The position numbers were made by a program, and so were the translations under genes. Positions 18,381-26,796 of a stretch of 64,000 nucleotides of DNA are shown here, piece after piece (the stretch's first letter is position 1; each line of letters begins with the position of its first letter). The notes beneath the pieces are model-generated. The model saw only the letters and a program-made list of their open reading frames with translations, had not been told where the DNA came from and did no database searches. Source of the DNA: Enterococcus saigonensis (lineage in GTDB: Bacteria > Bacillota > Bacilli > Lactobacillales > Enterococcaceae). Location of the stretch: NCBI RefSeq assembly GCF_011397115.1, contig NZ_AP022822.1:1307501-1371500 (forward strand), given 5' to 3'.

Positions 18381-18725
18381 ATGAATCCATTTTTTACTGT
18401 CTATAAAAAGACACAACAATTTCTTTTGTTACAAGCTTATGCAGATGAAATTATGAATGCAGATGAGCTCATGACATTTTTGTTAAATGAAACAACAGAT
18501 GAACGATTTTGTCTGATTAGTCAAAAAGGCTTATATTTGGTAATTCCTAATGTGTCCTTAGACGAGTTCAGCTACAATTTTTACACGCCCGCTAAGGTTC
18601 AAGTAACTTTAGCAAAAGAAAGGATTGCTTTAACAACTGAGTCAGAGACAATTTATTTATCTTTTAATGATAGAAGCGATGCCAAAAGCATTCTGGCGGA
18701 TATTCACTTTTTGTGGGTTCATTAA
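18381..18725 (+). CDS. Small unknown protein next to glycosylase
   Basis: A 114-residue soluble protein, start MNPFFTVYKKTQQF, with alternating strands in the second half. It begins 6 bases after the glycosylase stop with a caggag RBS, so it is probably co-transcribed. No motif was recognised. Confidence 0.65.
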   Translation: MNPFFTVYKKTQQFLLLQAYADEIMNADELMTFLLNETTDERFCLISQKGLYLVIPNVSLDEFSYNFYTPAKVQVTLAKERIALTTESETIYLSFNDRSDAKSILADIHFLWVH

Positions 18726-18726
18726 C

Positions 18727-18755
18727 TTCACATTTACGAACAAACGTTCTATACT
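18727..18755 (+). promoter_or_regulatory. SOS-controlled promoter with LexA/DinR box
   Basis: TTCACA (18727-18732), a spacer of exactly 17 bp, and TATACT (18750-18755). The spacer contains CGAACAAACGTTCT (18737-18750), matching 13 of 14 positions of the Gram-positive LexA consensus CGAACRNRYGTTYC. A bound repressor would block the promoter fully. Confidence 0.85.
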
Positions 18756-18856
18756 ATTGTTATTACCAACTTTTAGTCTGCTGATTTTATAAATGCATAA
18801 AATTCGCTTCCGTGACTAATTTTAGTAGTTGGATAACTAATTGAATGAGGGATATT

Positions 18857-19528
18857 ATGAAGACAGCACTAACTTTGGCAATGGAAGAAGCTTTATATTT
18901 TCATTGTCGTCAAAAAGGTGACGTGGTAATTGAAGAAGTCGTGATGCCAGATGACCAAGGAATCGTTGATACCTTGTCTTGTAAAATATTACCAAATCAA
19001 ACTTTTGAATGGCGTTGTTACGAATTGAAAGTGAGTAAAGCCGATTTTAAAAGTACAGCAAAATTGTCTTTTGTTGGCCATTTAAATTATTTTGTTTTGC
19101 CCCAATCATTGTATGAAAAAGTCAAAGAAGAAATCCCAACGCATGTAGGTGTACTTATCTTTCATCCGTATCTAGTTGATTGCCAATACGATGTACCGGG
19201 ATATTTTGAAACTGTAAAAAAGGCGCAACGACAACCTTTACAAGTAAATGAAAATGAACTTCTATATCATTTAATTACCTCACAAGCTCGAGAAGTTAAC
19301 AAGGCAAAACAAACCGAACGTGGATTGCGCGTATTTAGTACTGATCAACTTTATAAAGAGTTAAAAAGACGGGAGAAAGATTATGATATCTTTAATGGTG
19401 GCATCAATTACTACGATCGTTTTATTGCAGAAACACAAAACCAAGCAATTGAGGCTTTAAAAGAGGAGTTAGATGCAACGCGAGATGCGTATTTTACACT
19501 TGAACAACGCTGGTTGGAGGAGCAATAA
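18857..19528 (+). CDS. MmcB-like PD-(D/E)XK DNA-repair nuclease
   Basis: A 223-residue soluble protein. The segment around residues 35-62 contains a nuclease core: an Asp in IVDTLSCK, then the Glu-x-Lys pair in RCYELKVSKADF, resembling MmcB-family (predicted PD-(D/E)XK) DNA-repair proteins. The C-terminal part is charged and helical. The ATG at 18857 follows gagggatatt; an upstream in-frame ATG at 18845 lacks an RBS. It overlaps the next gene by one base (TAATG), so both are translated together under the SOS promoter. Confidence 0.75.
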   Translation: MKTALTLAMEEALYFHCRQKGDVVIEEVVMPDDQGIVDTLSCKILPNQTFEWRCYELKVSKADFKSTAKLSFVGHLNYFVLPQSLYEKVKEEIPTHVGVLIFHPYLVDCQYDVPGYFETVKKAQRQPLQVNENELLYHLITSQAREVNKAKQTERGLRVFSTDQLYKELKRREKDYDIFNGGINYYDRFIAETQNQAIEALKEELDATRDAYFTLEQRWLEEQ

Positions 19529-20388
19529 TGTATTATCCATATTTTCGTGGCAAACAATTTGATTTATTAGCTTTACGCCAACTCAGCGAAGTAGGTAAAT
19601 TAAGTTCAGCTGTTTGTCCAGTTATTGAACCAGTTAAAGATAATCCTGCACTAGTAAAATTATTAGAACAATTTAACAAGACAAATCAACCTTATTTTCT
19701 AATTGACAACCCACAAGCTGGTGATTTTCTAACGTTAGCAGGACAAGAAAAAATACAGCGGTTAAAAAGCAGCAAAGCCCATTTTATTACGAATTCTTTG
19801 AATGACATTTGCCAATATCCATTGTTGATTGCGCCAAGTGCTGCAGTATTAAAAGACATTGATCTACCTAAATTTGAAATACCTATCCTTGTCCCTTTGG
19901 AATTTCGTTTGTTGCAACATATAAAGGGGCCAAAAATTGTCTCGGAAGATAATTTTTTACGCTTAAAAACTAATGCTTATCGAGAAATACCAGATGAAGT
20001 TTTTACTACAAGTCATTTGACGTATTTAAAAAGAGGGTTTGTAGGATTTAGCGACTTTTCAATTGACAGTCGTCTTTATTATGAACAAAGCTATCCAGCA
20101 AAAGAAATTGTATTGCATTTGGTATACTTTTCCGAAAACGGGCAGTTAAGAATCCATCATTTTGTTTCTCCACCTGAGGAATTACCGGATTTTGCGAGCC
20201 GTTTTTTAGCAGTAATGACAGAAGTTAGTCAGTTTCACGCGTTTAAGAGCGAAGATACGTTAGGGTTGAAAATTTTGAAGGAAGCTTACGCTAAAGGAAA
20301 ATTTCCAGGCATGGGTGTTTTGCGTAAGGCTTGTGTTATGCATCATTTAGAGTTGATGAGTCGCTTTTTTGACCGAAAATTAAATTAA
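19528..20388 (+). CDS. Beta-protein / sce7725-family-like partner
   Basis: A 286-residue soluble protein starting YYPYFRGKQFDLLALRQL. Its opening and overall alpha/beta-repeat pattern resemble the phage Beta-protein/sce7725 families, often encoded beside a small nuclease-like gene; this assignment rests on recall, not a search. It carries no membrane segment. It is translationally coupled to the MmcB-like gene and followed by a terminator, so the pair is a self-contained, DNA-damage-inducible cassette. The biochemical role is unknown. Confidence 0.6.
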   Translation: MYYPYFRGKQFDLLALRQLSEVGKLSSAVCPVIEPVKDNPALVKLLEQFNKTNQPYFLIDNPQAGDFLTLAGQEKIQRLKSSKAHFITNSLNDICQYPLLIAPSAAVLKDIDLPKFEIPILVPLEFRLLQHIKGPKIVSEDNFLRLKTNAYREIPDEVFTTSHLTYLKRGFVGFSDFSIDSRLYYEQSYPAKEIVLHLVYFSENGQLRIHHFVSPPEELPDFASRFLAVMTEVSQFHAFKSEDTLGLKILKEAYAKGKFPGMGVLRKACVMHHLELMSRFFDRKLN

Positions 20389-20398
20389 TTTTTGCTAG

Positions 20399-20430
20399 AT
20401 ACGTAGTTTATCAACTGCGTATTTTTTATT
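20399..20430 (+). terminator. Terminator of SOS cassette
   Basis: atacgtagtt / aactgcgtat with one mismatch and a 4-base loop, followed by TTTTTTATTTT. Confidence 0.8.
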
Positions 20431-20438
20431 TTCATAAA

Positions 20439-20507
20439 AGTTAGGCTTGCCGAAAAATATAAAATTGGGTATACTAAATTAAAGTTTTATATTTAGGCGC
20501 ACCTAAA
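20439..20507 (+). promoter_or_regulatory. Mn-responsive promoter with two DtxR-family operators
   Basis: -35 TTGCCG (20447-20452), a 17-bp spacer and -10 TATACT (20470-20475). One operator-like repeat (AGTTAGGCTTGCCGAAAA, 20439-20456) covers the -35. A perfect one (TTTAGGCGCACCTAAA, 20492-20507) lies downstream of the -10. Both resemble EfaR/ScaR/MntR boxes. Confidence 0.75.
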
Positions 20508-20532
20508 ACAATTAAATGACGAGGTGAAATAA

Positions 20533-21252
20533 ATGATTCGTTTTGAAAATATAACGGCGGCATACAACCAACAAATTGCAGTTGATAACATTAGTTTTGA
20601 AGTTTCTAAGCCAACCATCGTAGGTATTTTGGGTCCAAATGGAGCAGGAAAATCGACCTTTTTGAAAGCAGCCTTAGGGTTAATTCCTGCAACGGGTTTG
20701 GTCATGTATAAAAATGAACCACTCCAGAAAAATCAGCAAGAAGTCGCTTATGTAGAACAAAAAAGTGCAATAGACTACACGTTTCCTATTACAGTAGCAG
20801 AAGTAGTTTCATTGGGGATTTATCCTCATTTAAAACCTTGGTCAAGTATGAAGAATCAATGGGGGAAAGTTAAGACTGCACTTGAAACAGTGGATATGCA
20901 AAACTTTGCCAAACGCCAAATTGGTGAGCTTTCTGGGGGACAATTTCAACGGGTCTTACTTGCACGTACATTAGTACAAGACGCGAGTTTGATTTTTTTG
21001 GATGAGCCTTTTGTCGGTATTGATGCAACAAGCGAACAGATTATTATGGGTTTGTTACACAAGTTAAAGGAACAAGGCAAAACTATTTTTATTGTTCATC
21101 ATGATTTAAGTAAGGTTTCGGAGTATTTTGACGAAATTTTATTATTAAAGCAACAAAAAATTGTTTACGGAACAGTTCAAGAAGTATTTACGCCTCACTA
21201 TTTAAAGGCGGCTTATGGTGATTCTATTTTAGTTGGAGGTGATTTTGCATGA
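20533..21252 (+). CDS. efaC: Manganese ABC transporter, ATPase
   Basis: A 239-residue ABC ATPase with Walker A GPNGAGKST, signature LSGGQFQR, Walker B SLIFLDEPF and a switch His (IVHHDLS). Order and identity match the EfaC/PsaB/MntB family that powers Mn2+ (or Zn2+) uptake. It overlaps the permease gene by 4 bases and is transcribed from the Mn-type promoter upstream. Confidence 0.9.
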   Translation: MIRFENITAAYNQQIAVDNISFEVSKPTIVGILGPNGAGKSTFLKAALGLIPATGLVMYKNEPLQKNQQEVAYVEQKSAIDYTFPITVAEVVSLGIYPHLKPWSSMKNQWGKVKTALETVDMQNFAKRQIGELSGGQFQRVLLARTLVQDASLIFLDEPFVGIDATSEQIIMGLLHKLKEQGKTIFIVHHDLSKVSEYFDEILLLKQQKIVYGTVQEVFTPHYLKAAYGDSILVGGDFA

Positions 21253-23018
21253 TAGTACATTTTATTAACGGATTGATGGACTACCATTTTTTACAAAATG
21301 CACTAATCACTTCGATTGTAATTGGTATCGTAGCTGGCGCAATTGGCTGTTTCATTATTTTACGAGGTATGTCACTCATGGGAGATGCAATCTCTCATGC
21401 TGTCTTACCAGGTGTTGCGTTATCTTACATTTTAGGGATCAACTTCTTTATTGGTGCGGCCGTTTTTGGCATTTTAGCAAGTTTGATTATTACCTATATT
21501 GCGAATAACAGTACAGTCAAAAGTGATACAGCAATCGGGATTACGTTTAGTTCATTTCTAGCCTTAGGTGTGATTTTGATTGGTATTGCTAATAGTTCAA
21601 CTGATTTATTTCATATTTTATTTGGGAATGTTCTGGCGGTGCAAGATAGTGATAAGTGGATTACGATTGGCATTTCTGCGTTGGTCTTACTACTACTAAT
21701 TATTTTTTATCGACCTTTATTATTAACATCATTTGATCCCATGATGGCTAAAGCATTTGGGATGAAAGTAAACGTCTACCACTACTTATTGATGTTAATG
21801 TTAACGTTGGTCTCGGTTACTGCGATGCAAAGTGTAGGGACGATTTTAGTAGTAGCGATGCTAATTACACCAGCAGCGACAGCATATTTATTTACTAAAC
21901 GTTTAAAGTATATGATATTACTGTCTGGAACATTAGGTGGTTTAGCCTCTGTAATTGGGCTTTTCATTGGGTATAGTTTTAATATTGCTGCTGGCTCTTC
22001 GATTGTACTAACTGCCGCAACGATGTTTTTGATTGGTTTTTTCCTATCCCCTAAAAAAATGGAACAAACAAAAGCGAAACAAAAAATATATGCTATAATT
22101 GCAGCCATTGTCATCTTCGGGCTTGGATTTTTCGGCTACCGACAATTTAGCACACCGCAAGTAAGCGACAGTGAAGAAAAAATTTCTGTCGTAGCTACGA
22201 ATTCGATCATCGCGGATATGGTAAGGGAAGTCGCAGGTGACAAAGTGATCCTCCACAGCATCGTTCCTGTTGGAAAAGATCCCCATGAATATGAGCCTCT
22301 AGCTGAGGATGTTCGTAAAACGCAAGAGGCAGATGTAATTTTTTACAACGGGTTGAATCTTGAGACAGGCGGTAACGGTTGGTTTACGAAACTAATGGTT
22401 AATGGACAAAAAGAGCCAAATAAAGATTATTTTGCGGTCAGTGACGGTGTTGAGGTAATTTACCTTGAAGGCGATGGTCACGGCAAGGAAGATCCCCACG
22501 CTTGGCTAAATATCGAAAATGGAATTTTATATGCTAAAAATATTGCAAAAACATTAAGTGAAAAAGACCCTGTCAATAAAACAATCTATGAAAAAAATTT
22601 ATCTAAGTATGAAGAAAAGTTAACCGCTTTAGACAAAGTAGCCAAAAAACAGTTTGCTAGTCTTTCTAAGAATGAAAAATTAATTGTAACCAGCGAAGGT
22701 TGTTTCAAATATTTCTCTAAAGCATATAATATTCCTTCTGCTTATATTTGGGAAATCAATACGGAAGAAGAGGGAACACCAGATCAAATTACCTCATTAG
22801 TTGACAAGTTAAAGGCTTCCGAGGTTAAAGCGCTTTTTGTGGAAAGTTCGGTTAATAAAAAACCAATGCAAAGCGTATCAAAAGATAGCGGTATTCCAAT
22901 TTACGGAGAGATTTTTACCGACTCAATTGCTAAGCCGGGGAATCCGGGGGATAGCTATTACAACATGATGGAATATAACATAGAAACAATTTTCACAGGT
23001 TTAGCCAATAATCAATAA
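21249..23018 (+). CDS. Fused manganese ABC permease and substrate-binding protein
   Basis: A single 589-residue ORF. Residues 1-270 are an EfaB/MntB-type permease with about eight helices (GCFIILRGMSLMGDAISHAV). A helix near 280-298, entered from a Lys-rich cytoplasmic side, leads to a cluster A-I binding protein (about 310-589) kept outside and tethered by that helix instead of a lipid: no lipobox is present. Predicted metal ligands are visible: His in GKDPHEYEP, His in DPHAWL, Glu in TSEGCF and Asp in IFTDSIA, the last two pointing to Mn2+. Separate proteins are usual in the EfaCBA family. Confidence 0.92.
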   Translation: MIVHFINGLMDYHFLQNALITSIVIGIVAGAIGCFIILRGMSLMGDAISHAVLPGVALSYILGINFFIGAAVFGILASLIITYIANNSTVKSDTAIGITFSSFLALGVILIGIANSSTDLFHILFGNVLAVQDSDKWITIGISALVLLLLIIFYRPLLLTSFDPMMAKAFGMKVNVYHYLLMLMLTLVSVTAMQSVGTILVVAMLITPAATAYLFTKRLKYMILLSGTLGGLASVIGLFIGYSFNIAAGSSIVLTAATMFLIGFFLSPKKMEQTKAKQKIYAIIAAIVIFGLGFFGYRQFSTPQVSDSEEKISVVATNSIIADMVREVAGDKVILHSIVPVGKDPHEYEPLAEDVRKTQEADVIFYNGLNLETGGNGWFTKLMVNGQKEPNKDYFAVSDGVEVIYLEGDGHGKEDPHAWLNIENGILYAKNIAKTLSEKDPVNKTIYEKNLSKYEEKLTALDKVAKKQFASLSKNEKLIVTSEGCFKYFSKAYNIPSAYIWEINTEEEGTPDQITSLVDKLKASEVKALFVESSVNKKPMQSVSKDSGIPIYGEIFTDSIAKPGNPGDSYYNMMEYNIETIFTGLANNQ

Positions 23019-23043
23019 GAAAAAATAATGAAATTCTTCGATA

Positions 23044-23076
23044 AAAAAGCAGCGATGACATTCGCTGCTTTTTTAT
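23044..23076 (+). terminator. Terminator of Mn transporter operon
   Basis: aagcagcga / tcgctgctt stem followed by six Ts. Confidence 0.88.
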
Positions 23077-23194
23077 GAAATTTTTATGTATCTTTAGCAA
23101 AATAACGAAAATTTTAACAGAATTCCCAATTTAAAAACGATTTCATAAATTGTTATGCTAAAATAGAATTATCACGTTAAATAGGAGTTTTGTT

Positions 23195-24313
23195 ATGGAA
23201 TTGTTTAAGAATTCAAAATTATTTTATTGGACTGCCGAGCTAGTTTTAGTGATTGTAGGTGTTTATTTTTTGTGGCAGATGCCAGCAGTTTTTCTTCCGG
23301 TATTTAAAATGGTAGGGGCAGTATTATTGCCGTTATTTGTTGCAGGCTTTTTATATTACATGTTTGATCCCGTAGTTAATTTTTTACAAAAGCGAGGTTT
23401 GTCGCGGGTATGGGGCTTTTTACTTTCTTTCTTTGTTGTAGTAATTATTATTATTTTAGCTGCTATGAATGTTATCCCGCAATTAATTGAACAAACTATT
23501 CAATTGACGCAACAATTACCAACTTATGCCGATGAACTGGTGAAATGGTTAGATGAATTGGCCAAACAAGATGAATTCAAAAACTTTAATTTGGAGCAAC
23601 AATTGGATTCAGCCAATATTACAATAAATCGGATTATCAATTTTGTCATTGTCAACGTTACTTCTAGTTTATCTTCCATATTTTCGGTTTTAACTAAATT
23701 TTTCGTGCTCTTATTTACAGTGCCTTTTATTTTATTATTCATGTTTAAAGATGGACACCGTTTCTTAGATGCGCTATCAAATTTTTTCCCGCGGACTATC
23801 CGTAGGGAATTAAGACAAACTGTTCGTGAATTAAATGATACACTTTCTGCCTATATTAGCAGTACAGTCTTAGATGCATTCATCATTGGGATCATGAGCT
23901 TTATTGCTATGACTATTTTTAATCAGCCCTATTCTTTGTTGTTAGCTTTGATTTGCGGCATTACCAATATAATTCCGTATGTTGGTCCGTTTATTGGTGC
24001 AGTACCAGCTGTTATTGTCGGAATGTTTATTTCTCCGTGGCAAGCATTGTATATGGCGTTATCTATTTTGGTTATTCAGCAACTAGACGGAAATGTGATC
24101 AAGCCACTTTTATTTGGTAAATCGCTAAATGTCCATCCAATTACCATTATCTTAGTCTTATTAGGCGCAGGAAGAGTTTCAGGGATTATGGGAATGTTAA
24201 TTTGTATTCCTGTTTACGCGGTGATTAAAACGCTAATTATTAATATCCGAAAAATTTATTTACTCAAAAAAACAGAAGCTTTAGCTACGAACCTTGAAGA
24301 AACAGAAGAATAG
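23195..24313 (+). CDS. AI-2E-family membrane protein
   Basis: A 372-residue membrane protein of the AI-2E transporter family (PF01594 type). About seven helices are arranged as two early ones, a cytoplasmic coiled stretch (about 100-150), then a C-terminal bundle with ITNIIPYVGPFIGAVPAV and QQLDGNVIKPLLFG, the family's signature region. Members include AI-2 exporters, Na+/H+ antiporters and uncharacterised permeases; the substrate cannot be told. It is monocistronic. Confidence 0.88.
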   Translation: MELFKNSKLFYWTAELVLVIVGVYFLWQMPAVFLPVFKMVGAVLLPLFVAGFLYYMFDPVVNFLQKRGLSRVWGFLLSFFVVVIIIILAAMNVIPQLIEQTIQLTQQLPTYADELVKWLDELAKQDEFKNFNLEQQLDSANITINRIINFVIVNVTSSLSSIFSVLTKFFVLLFTVPFILLFMFKDGHRFLDALSNFFPRTIRRELRQTVRELNDTLSAYISSTVLDAFIIGIMSFIAMTIFNQPYSLLLALICGITNIIPYVGPFIGAVPAVIVGMFISPWQALYMALSILVIQQLDGNVIKPLLFGKSLNVHPITIILVLLGAGRVSGIMGMLICIPVYAVIKTLIINIRKIYLLKKTEALATNLEETEE

Positions 24314-24353
24314 TTCAAAATGATTTTTTGAAAAATTTTTAATTATCTACAAA

Positions 24354-24395
24354 AGGTCTGAACACTCAATTCTTTTGTGTTAAAAAAGCAGACCT
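24354..24395 (+). other. Hairpin upstream of pdxK
   Basis: AGGTCTG pairs with CAGACCT and, inside it, AACAC with GTGTT. It is not followed by a T run, so it is not a simple terminator. It lies between the AI-2E gene and the terminator at 24458. Confidence 0.4.
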
Positions 24396-24457
24396 AAATC
24401 TTCAGATGTTTTTATTTTTGAGAAACTTTAGTAAAAATATGTCGGATAATTGTTCTT

Positions 24458-24490
24458 ATACCACTCCATGTAATTGGGTGGTATTTTTTT
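24458..24490 (+). terminator. Terminator between AI-2E gene and pdxK
   Basis: ATACCAC / GTGGTAT stem plus a seven-T run. It is 145 bp after the AI-2E stop and 88 bp before pdxK, so it could end either the upstream transcript or a pdxK leader. Confidence 0.75.
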
Positions 24491-24541
24491 AATTGGTTGG
24501 TTTGAAATCATGCCAATTGGTTGTGGGCAGCAAAAAAAATT

Positions 24542-24562
24542 ATTGCTAAACTTTATAGCAAT
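24542..24562 (+). promoter_or_regulatory. Inverted repeat just before pdxK RBS
   Basis: ATTGCTA / TAGCAAT, perfect 7-bp arms, end two bases before the aaggagg RBS. It could be an operator or a translation-controlling hairpin. Confidence 0.4.
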
Positions 24563-24577
24563 AAGGAGGACAAAGCG

Positions 24578-25366
24578 ATGACGAAAATCATGTTAACAAT
24601 TGGTGGATCGGATCCTTTTTCCGGTGGCGGTATCCAAACGGACTTAAAAACATTTAATAATTACCATACATTTGGTTTATCTGTCTTAACTTCGATTGTT
24701 ACCCTTGTTGATAATACGTTGGAAATTCACCCAGTGCCAAAAGAAGTTTTTGTAGCGCAGTTGAGAAGCGTTGAAGATGTGAGTTTTAGTGGGATTAAGA
24801 TTGGTTTAATCGCCAATCCTGAATTTATTCCTTTGATTCAAAAATTTTTATTATCTCATTCAAATGTACCGCTTGTATTAGATCCCGTATTAGCTTTTAA
24901 AGAAGGCGATTCAACGATTGAAACAGATCTGTTGGCGGGGATTCGTAATAAATTAGCACCTCTTGCTACTTTAGTTACACCTAATTTGGTTGAGGCAGAA
25001 ACATTGAGTGGCAGAGAGATTAACAGTCTAGACGAAATGAAAAATGTCGCTATACAATTACGAGACGAGTATAAGACCGCCGTTTTACTAAAAGGTGGGA
25101 ATCGCTTAATTGGGGAGAGTGCGACAGACTTGCTAGCTTTACCTGATGAAAAAATTGTAAAACATTATCAAGCGCCAAAAATTAGTACGCGTACAATCAA
25201 TGGGGCAGGGTGTAGTTTATCTGCGGCAGTCTTGGCAGGACTTGTTACTGATACCATGGAAAGCGCTGTGGATCTTGCAAAAAAATATGTTTATAAAAGT
25301 ATACAAAGGGGAGTAAAAGTGACAGAAAAATTCGGTAGTGTCTATTTTGATAATTTATCAGAATAA
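24578..25366 (+). CDS. pdxK: Pyridoxine (or hydroxymethylpyrimidine) kinase
   Basis: A 262-residue ribokinase-fold enzyme of the ThiD/PdxK group: ATP-dependent phosphorylation of a vitamin B6 or HMP precursor. Visible motifs are GGSDPFSGGGIQTDLK, VLDPVLAFKEG, VTPNLVEAE, VLLKGGN and the anion-hole NGAGCSLSAA. The ECF S-component gene directly downstream suggests salvage of an imported vitamin. ATG 24578 has a strong aaggagg RBS; the upstream in-frame ATG at 24521 is rejected. PdxK is preferred over ThiD on overall resemblance, not on a diagnostic residue. Confidence 0.75.
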   Translation: MTKIMLTIGGSDPFSGGGIQTDLKTFNNYHTFGLSVLTSIVTLVDNTLEIHPVPKEVFVAQLRSVEDVSFSGIKIGLIANPEFIPLIQKFLLSHSNVPLVLDPVLAFKEGDSTIETDLLAGIRNKLAPLATLVTPNLVEAETLSGREINSLDEMKNVAIQLRDEYKTAVLLKGGNRLIGESATDLLALPDEKIVKHYQAPKISTRTINGAGCSLSAAVLAGLVTDTMESAVDLAKKYVYKSIQRGVKVTEKFGSVYFDNLSE

Positions 25367-25420
25367 ATAGTCGTACAATAGAAACAAAAAAAGAAAAGAT
25401 AAGAAGCAGGAGAGAGAATT

Positions 25421-25915
25421 ATGCCAATAAAAAAACTAACTTTATATGCTGTTTTGGCAGCTTTAACAAGTGCAGTTTCATTACTTGTAGTTATTCCGAT
25501 ACCAGGGACAAATGGAATTGTAACGCTATGTGATGCTGGAATTGCAATAACAAGTTTATTATTCGGACCAGGAGCAGGATTTTTTGTCGGTGCTATTAGT
25601 GGTGGATTTATTGATTTGTTAGCAGGTTATCCGCAATGGATTGTCTTTTCATTGCTTATACACGGGGTACAGGGATTTGTATTTGGCTATTTTTTTAAAC
25701 AAAATAAAACCTTAAAAGGACTAGGATTAGTTATGGGTATTTTAGTCATGGTAATTGGTTATGCTTTGGCAACGGATTTATTGTACGGTTTTGGCGCAGG
25801 AATTGCATCGCTGCCAAGCAATCTTTTTCAAAGCGCTTTTGGCGTTATAGTTGCCATACCAATAACTGCCACGTTAAAGAAAGTAACTGGAAAACGTTTG
25901 AAATTTAACCACTAA
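25421..25915 (+). CDS. ECF transporter S component, probable vitamin B6 type
   Basis: A 164-residue integral membrane protein with six hydrophobic segments and Gly-rich helices (GPGAGFFVGAISGGFIDLLAG) typical of ECF S components, which bind a vitamin and dock on the shared EcfAA'T module encoded elsewhere. Position downstream of the kinase implies pyridoxine or HMP uptake (PdxU/HmpT-like). The specificity is inferred from neighbours only. Confidence 0.8.
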   Translation: MPIKKLTLYAVLAALTSAVSLLVVIPIPGTNGIVTLCDAGIAITSLLFGPGAGFFVGAISGGFIDLLAGYPQWIVFSLLIHGVQGFVFGYFFKQNKTLKGLGLVMGILVMVIGYALATDLLYGFGAGIASLPSNLFQSAFGVIVAIPITATLKKVTGKRLKFNH

Positions 25916-25997
25916 AAATGTTCAAATAAAAAGAATAGTTTATAAGCTTGTTTTATATAGATTAAAAAATTGCCTCGTAGGTATTTTAACTTTGTAA

Positions 25998-26034
25998 GCG
26001 AACAACTGCATTTAACACTTTTTAAATGCAGTTG
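25998..26034. repeat. Inverted repeat in spacer after ECF gene
   Basis: caactgcattta and aaatgcagttg form a long hairpin without a T run on either strand. No gene is visible in 25916-26104. Confidence 0.4.
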
Positions 26035-26089
26035 TAAAAAACGACAAGGGAGGAGCAAAATCAGCGGAAATGTGGAAATAGAAGAATAA

Positions 26090-26104
26090 TTTTGTGTTTT
26101 AGTT
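26090..26104 (+). repeat. Left direct repeat flanking IS30-like element 1
   Basis: TTTTGTGTTTTAGTT, identical to 27881-27895, abuts the element's terminal inverted repeat exactly. Confidence 0.7.
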
Positions 26105-26278
26105 GTAGAATGCAAAATAAAATGCAACAGAGATTAAACCCCCCCCCCTTTAATTGCGTCTTTTGATTTTAAACCCCTTTAGTATCAGCATTTCATGGAT
26201 GTTAGAAAATGTATAATCCTGTATAATTATGATGGTTGGGAACCGAGTAAAATAGTGAATGCTCAAGGAGGGACAAGC

Positions 26279-26734
26279 ATGAAGTTAAGAAAATACCGTG
26301 AATCAGATTGTGAAGCAATCGTTAGTTTGTTTTATGATACTGTCCACAACGTCAATATTCGTGACTACTCTGAGATTCAGCTTAATGTATGGGCACCTAA
26401 ATCGGCTGACTTTAAAGGTTGGAATAAGTCACTATTAGAGACCCGAACAGCCGTAGCCGAAATAGAAAATGTTGTAGTTGGGTTTGGAAATATTGATTCT
26501 ACAGGATACCTTGATTGTTTGTTTGTGCATAAGAACCATCAGGGCGAAGGTATAGCTACTGCACTTTGTGACGCATTAGAAGCAACCGCAAACGGTGTAA
26601 TCACTACTCACTCCTCGATAACTGCCAAACCTTTTTTTGAGAACAGAGGCTACAAACTTGTGAGAAAACAGGTCGTTGAACGTCAAGGCGTGGCTTTAAT
26701 TAATTATGTTATGGAGAAGAACCAAGTTATTTAA
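26279..26734 (+). CDS. GNAT-family N-acetyltransferase within IS element
   Basis: A 151-residue acetyl-CoA-dependent acyltransferase. Start MKLRKYRESDCEAIVSLF; the acetyl-CoA binding motif A appears as LFVHKNHQGEGIATALC, followed by the usual C-terminal strand region (PFFENRGYKLVRKQ). The substrate is unknown. The start at 26279 has an aaggaggg RBS; the ORF's upstream extension to 26195 is rejected. It precedes the transposase in the same orientation by 62 bp and lies inside the element's inverted repeats, so it is probably cargo. Confidence 0.82.
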   Translation: MKLRKYRESDCEAIVSLFYDTVHNVNIRDYSEIQLNVWAPKSADFKGWNKSLLETRTAVAEIENVVVGFGNIDSTGYLDCLFVHKNHQGEGIATALCDALEATANGVITTHSSITAKPFFENRGYKLVRKQVVERQGVALINYVMEKNQVI

Positions 26735-26796
26735 AAAGAGGCTAACAGTCTAACTTTGTCTGATATTTAGATTTCTACATAAGGAGTTGTCTGAAT

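Noticed and set aside
26139..26148. Ten-C homopolymer as phase-variation switch
   Set aside because: It is unusual in AT-rich DNA, but it lies in non-coding DNA about 130 bp before the GNAT start and outside any reading frame or promoter spacer I could define.
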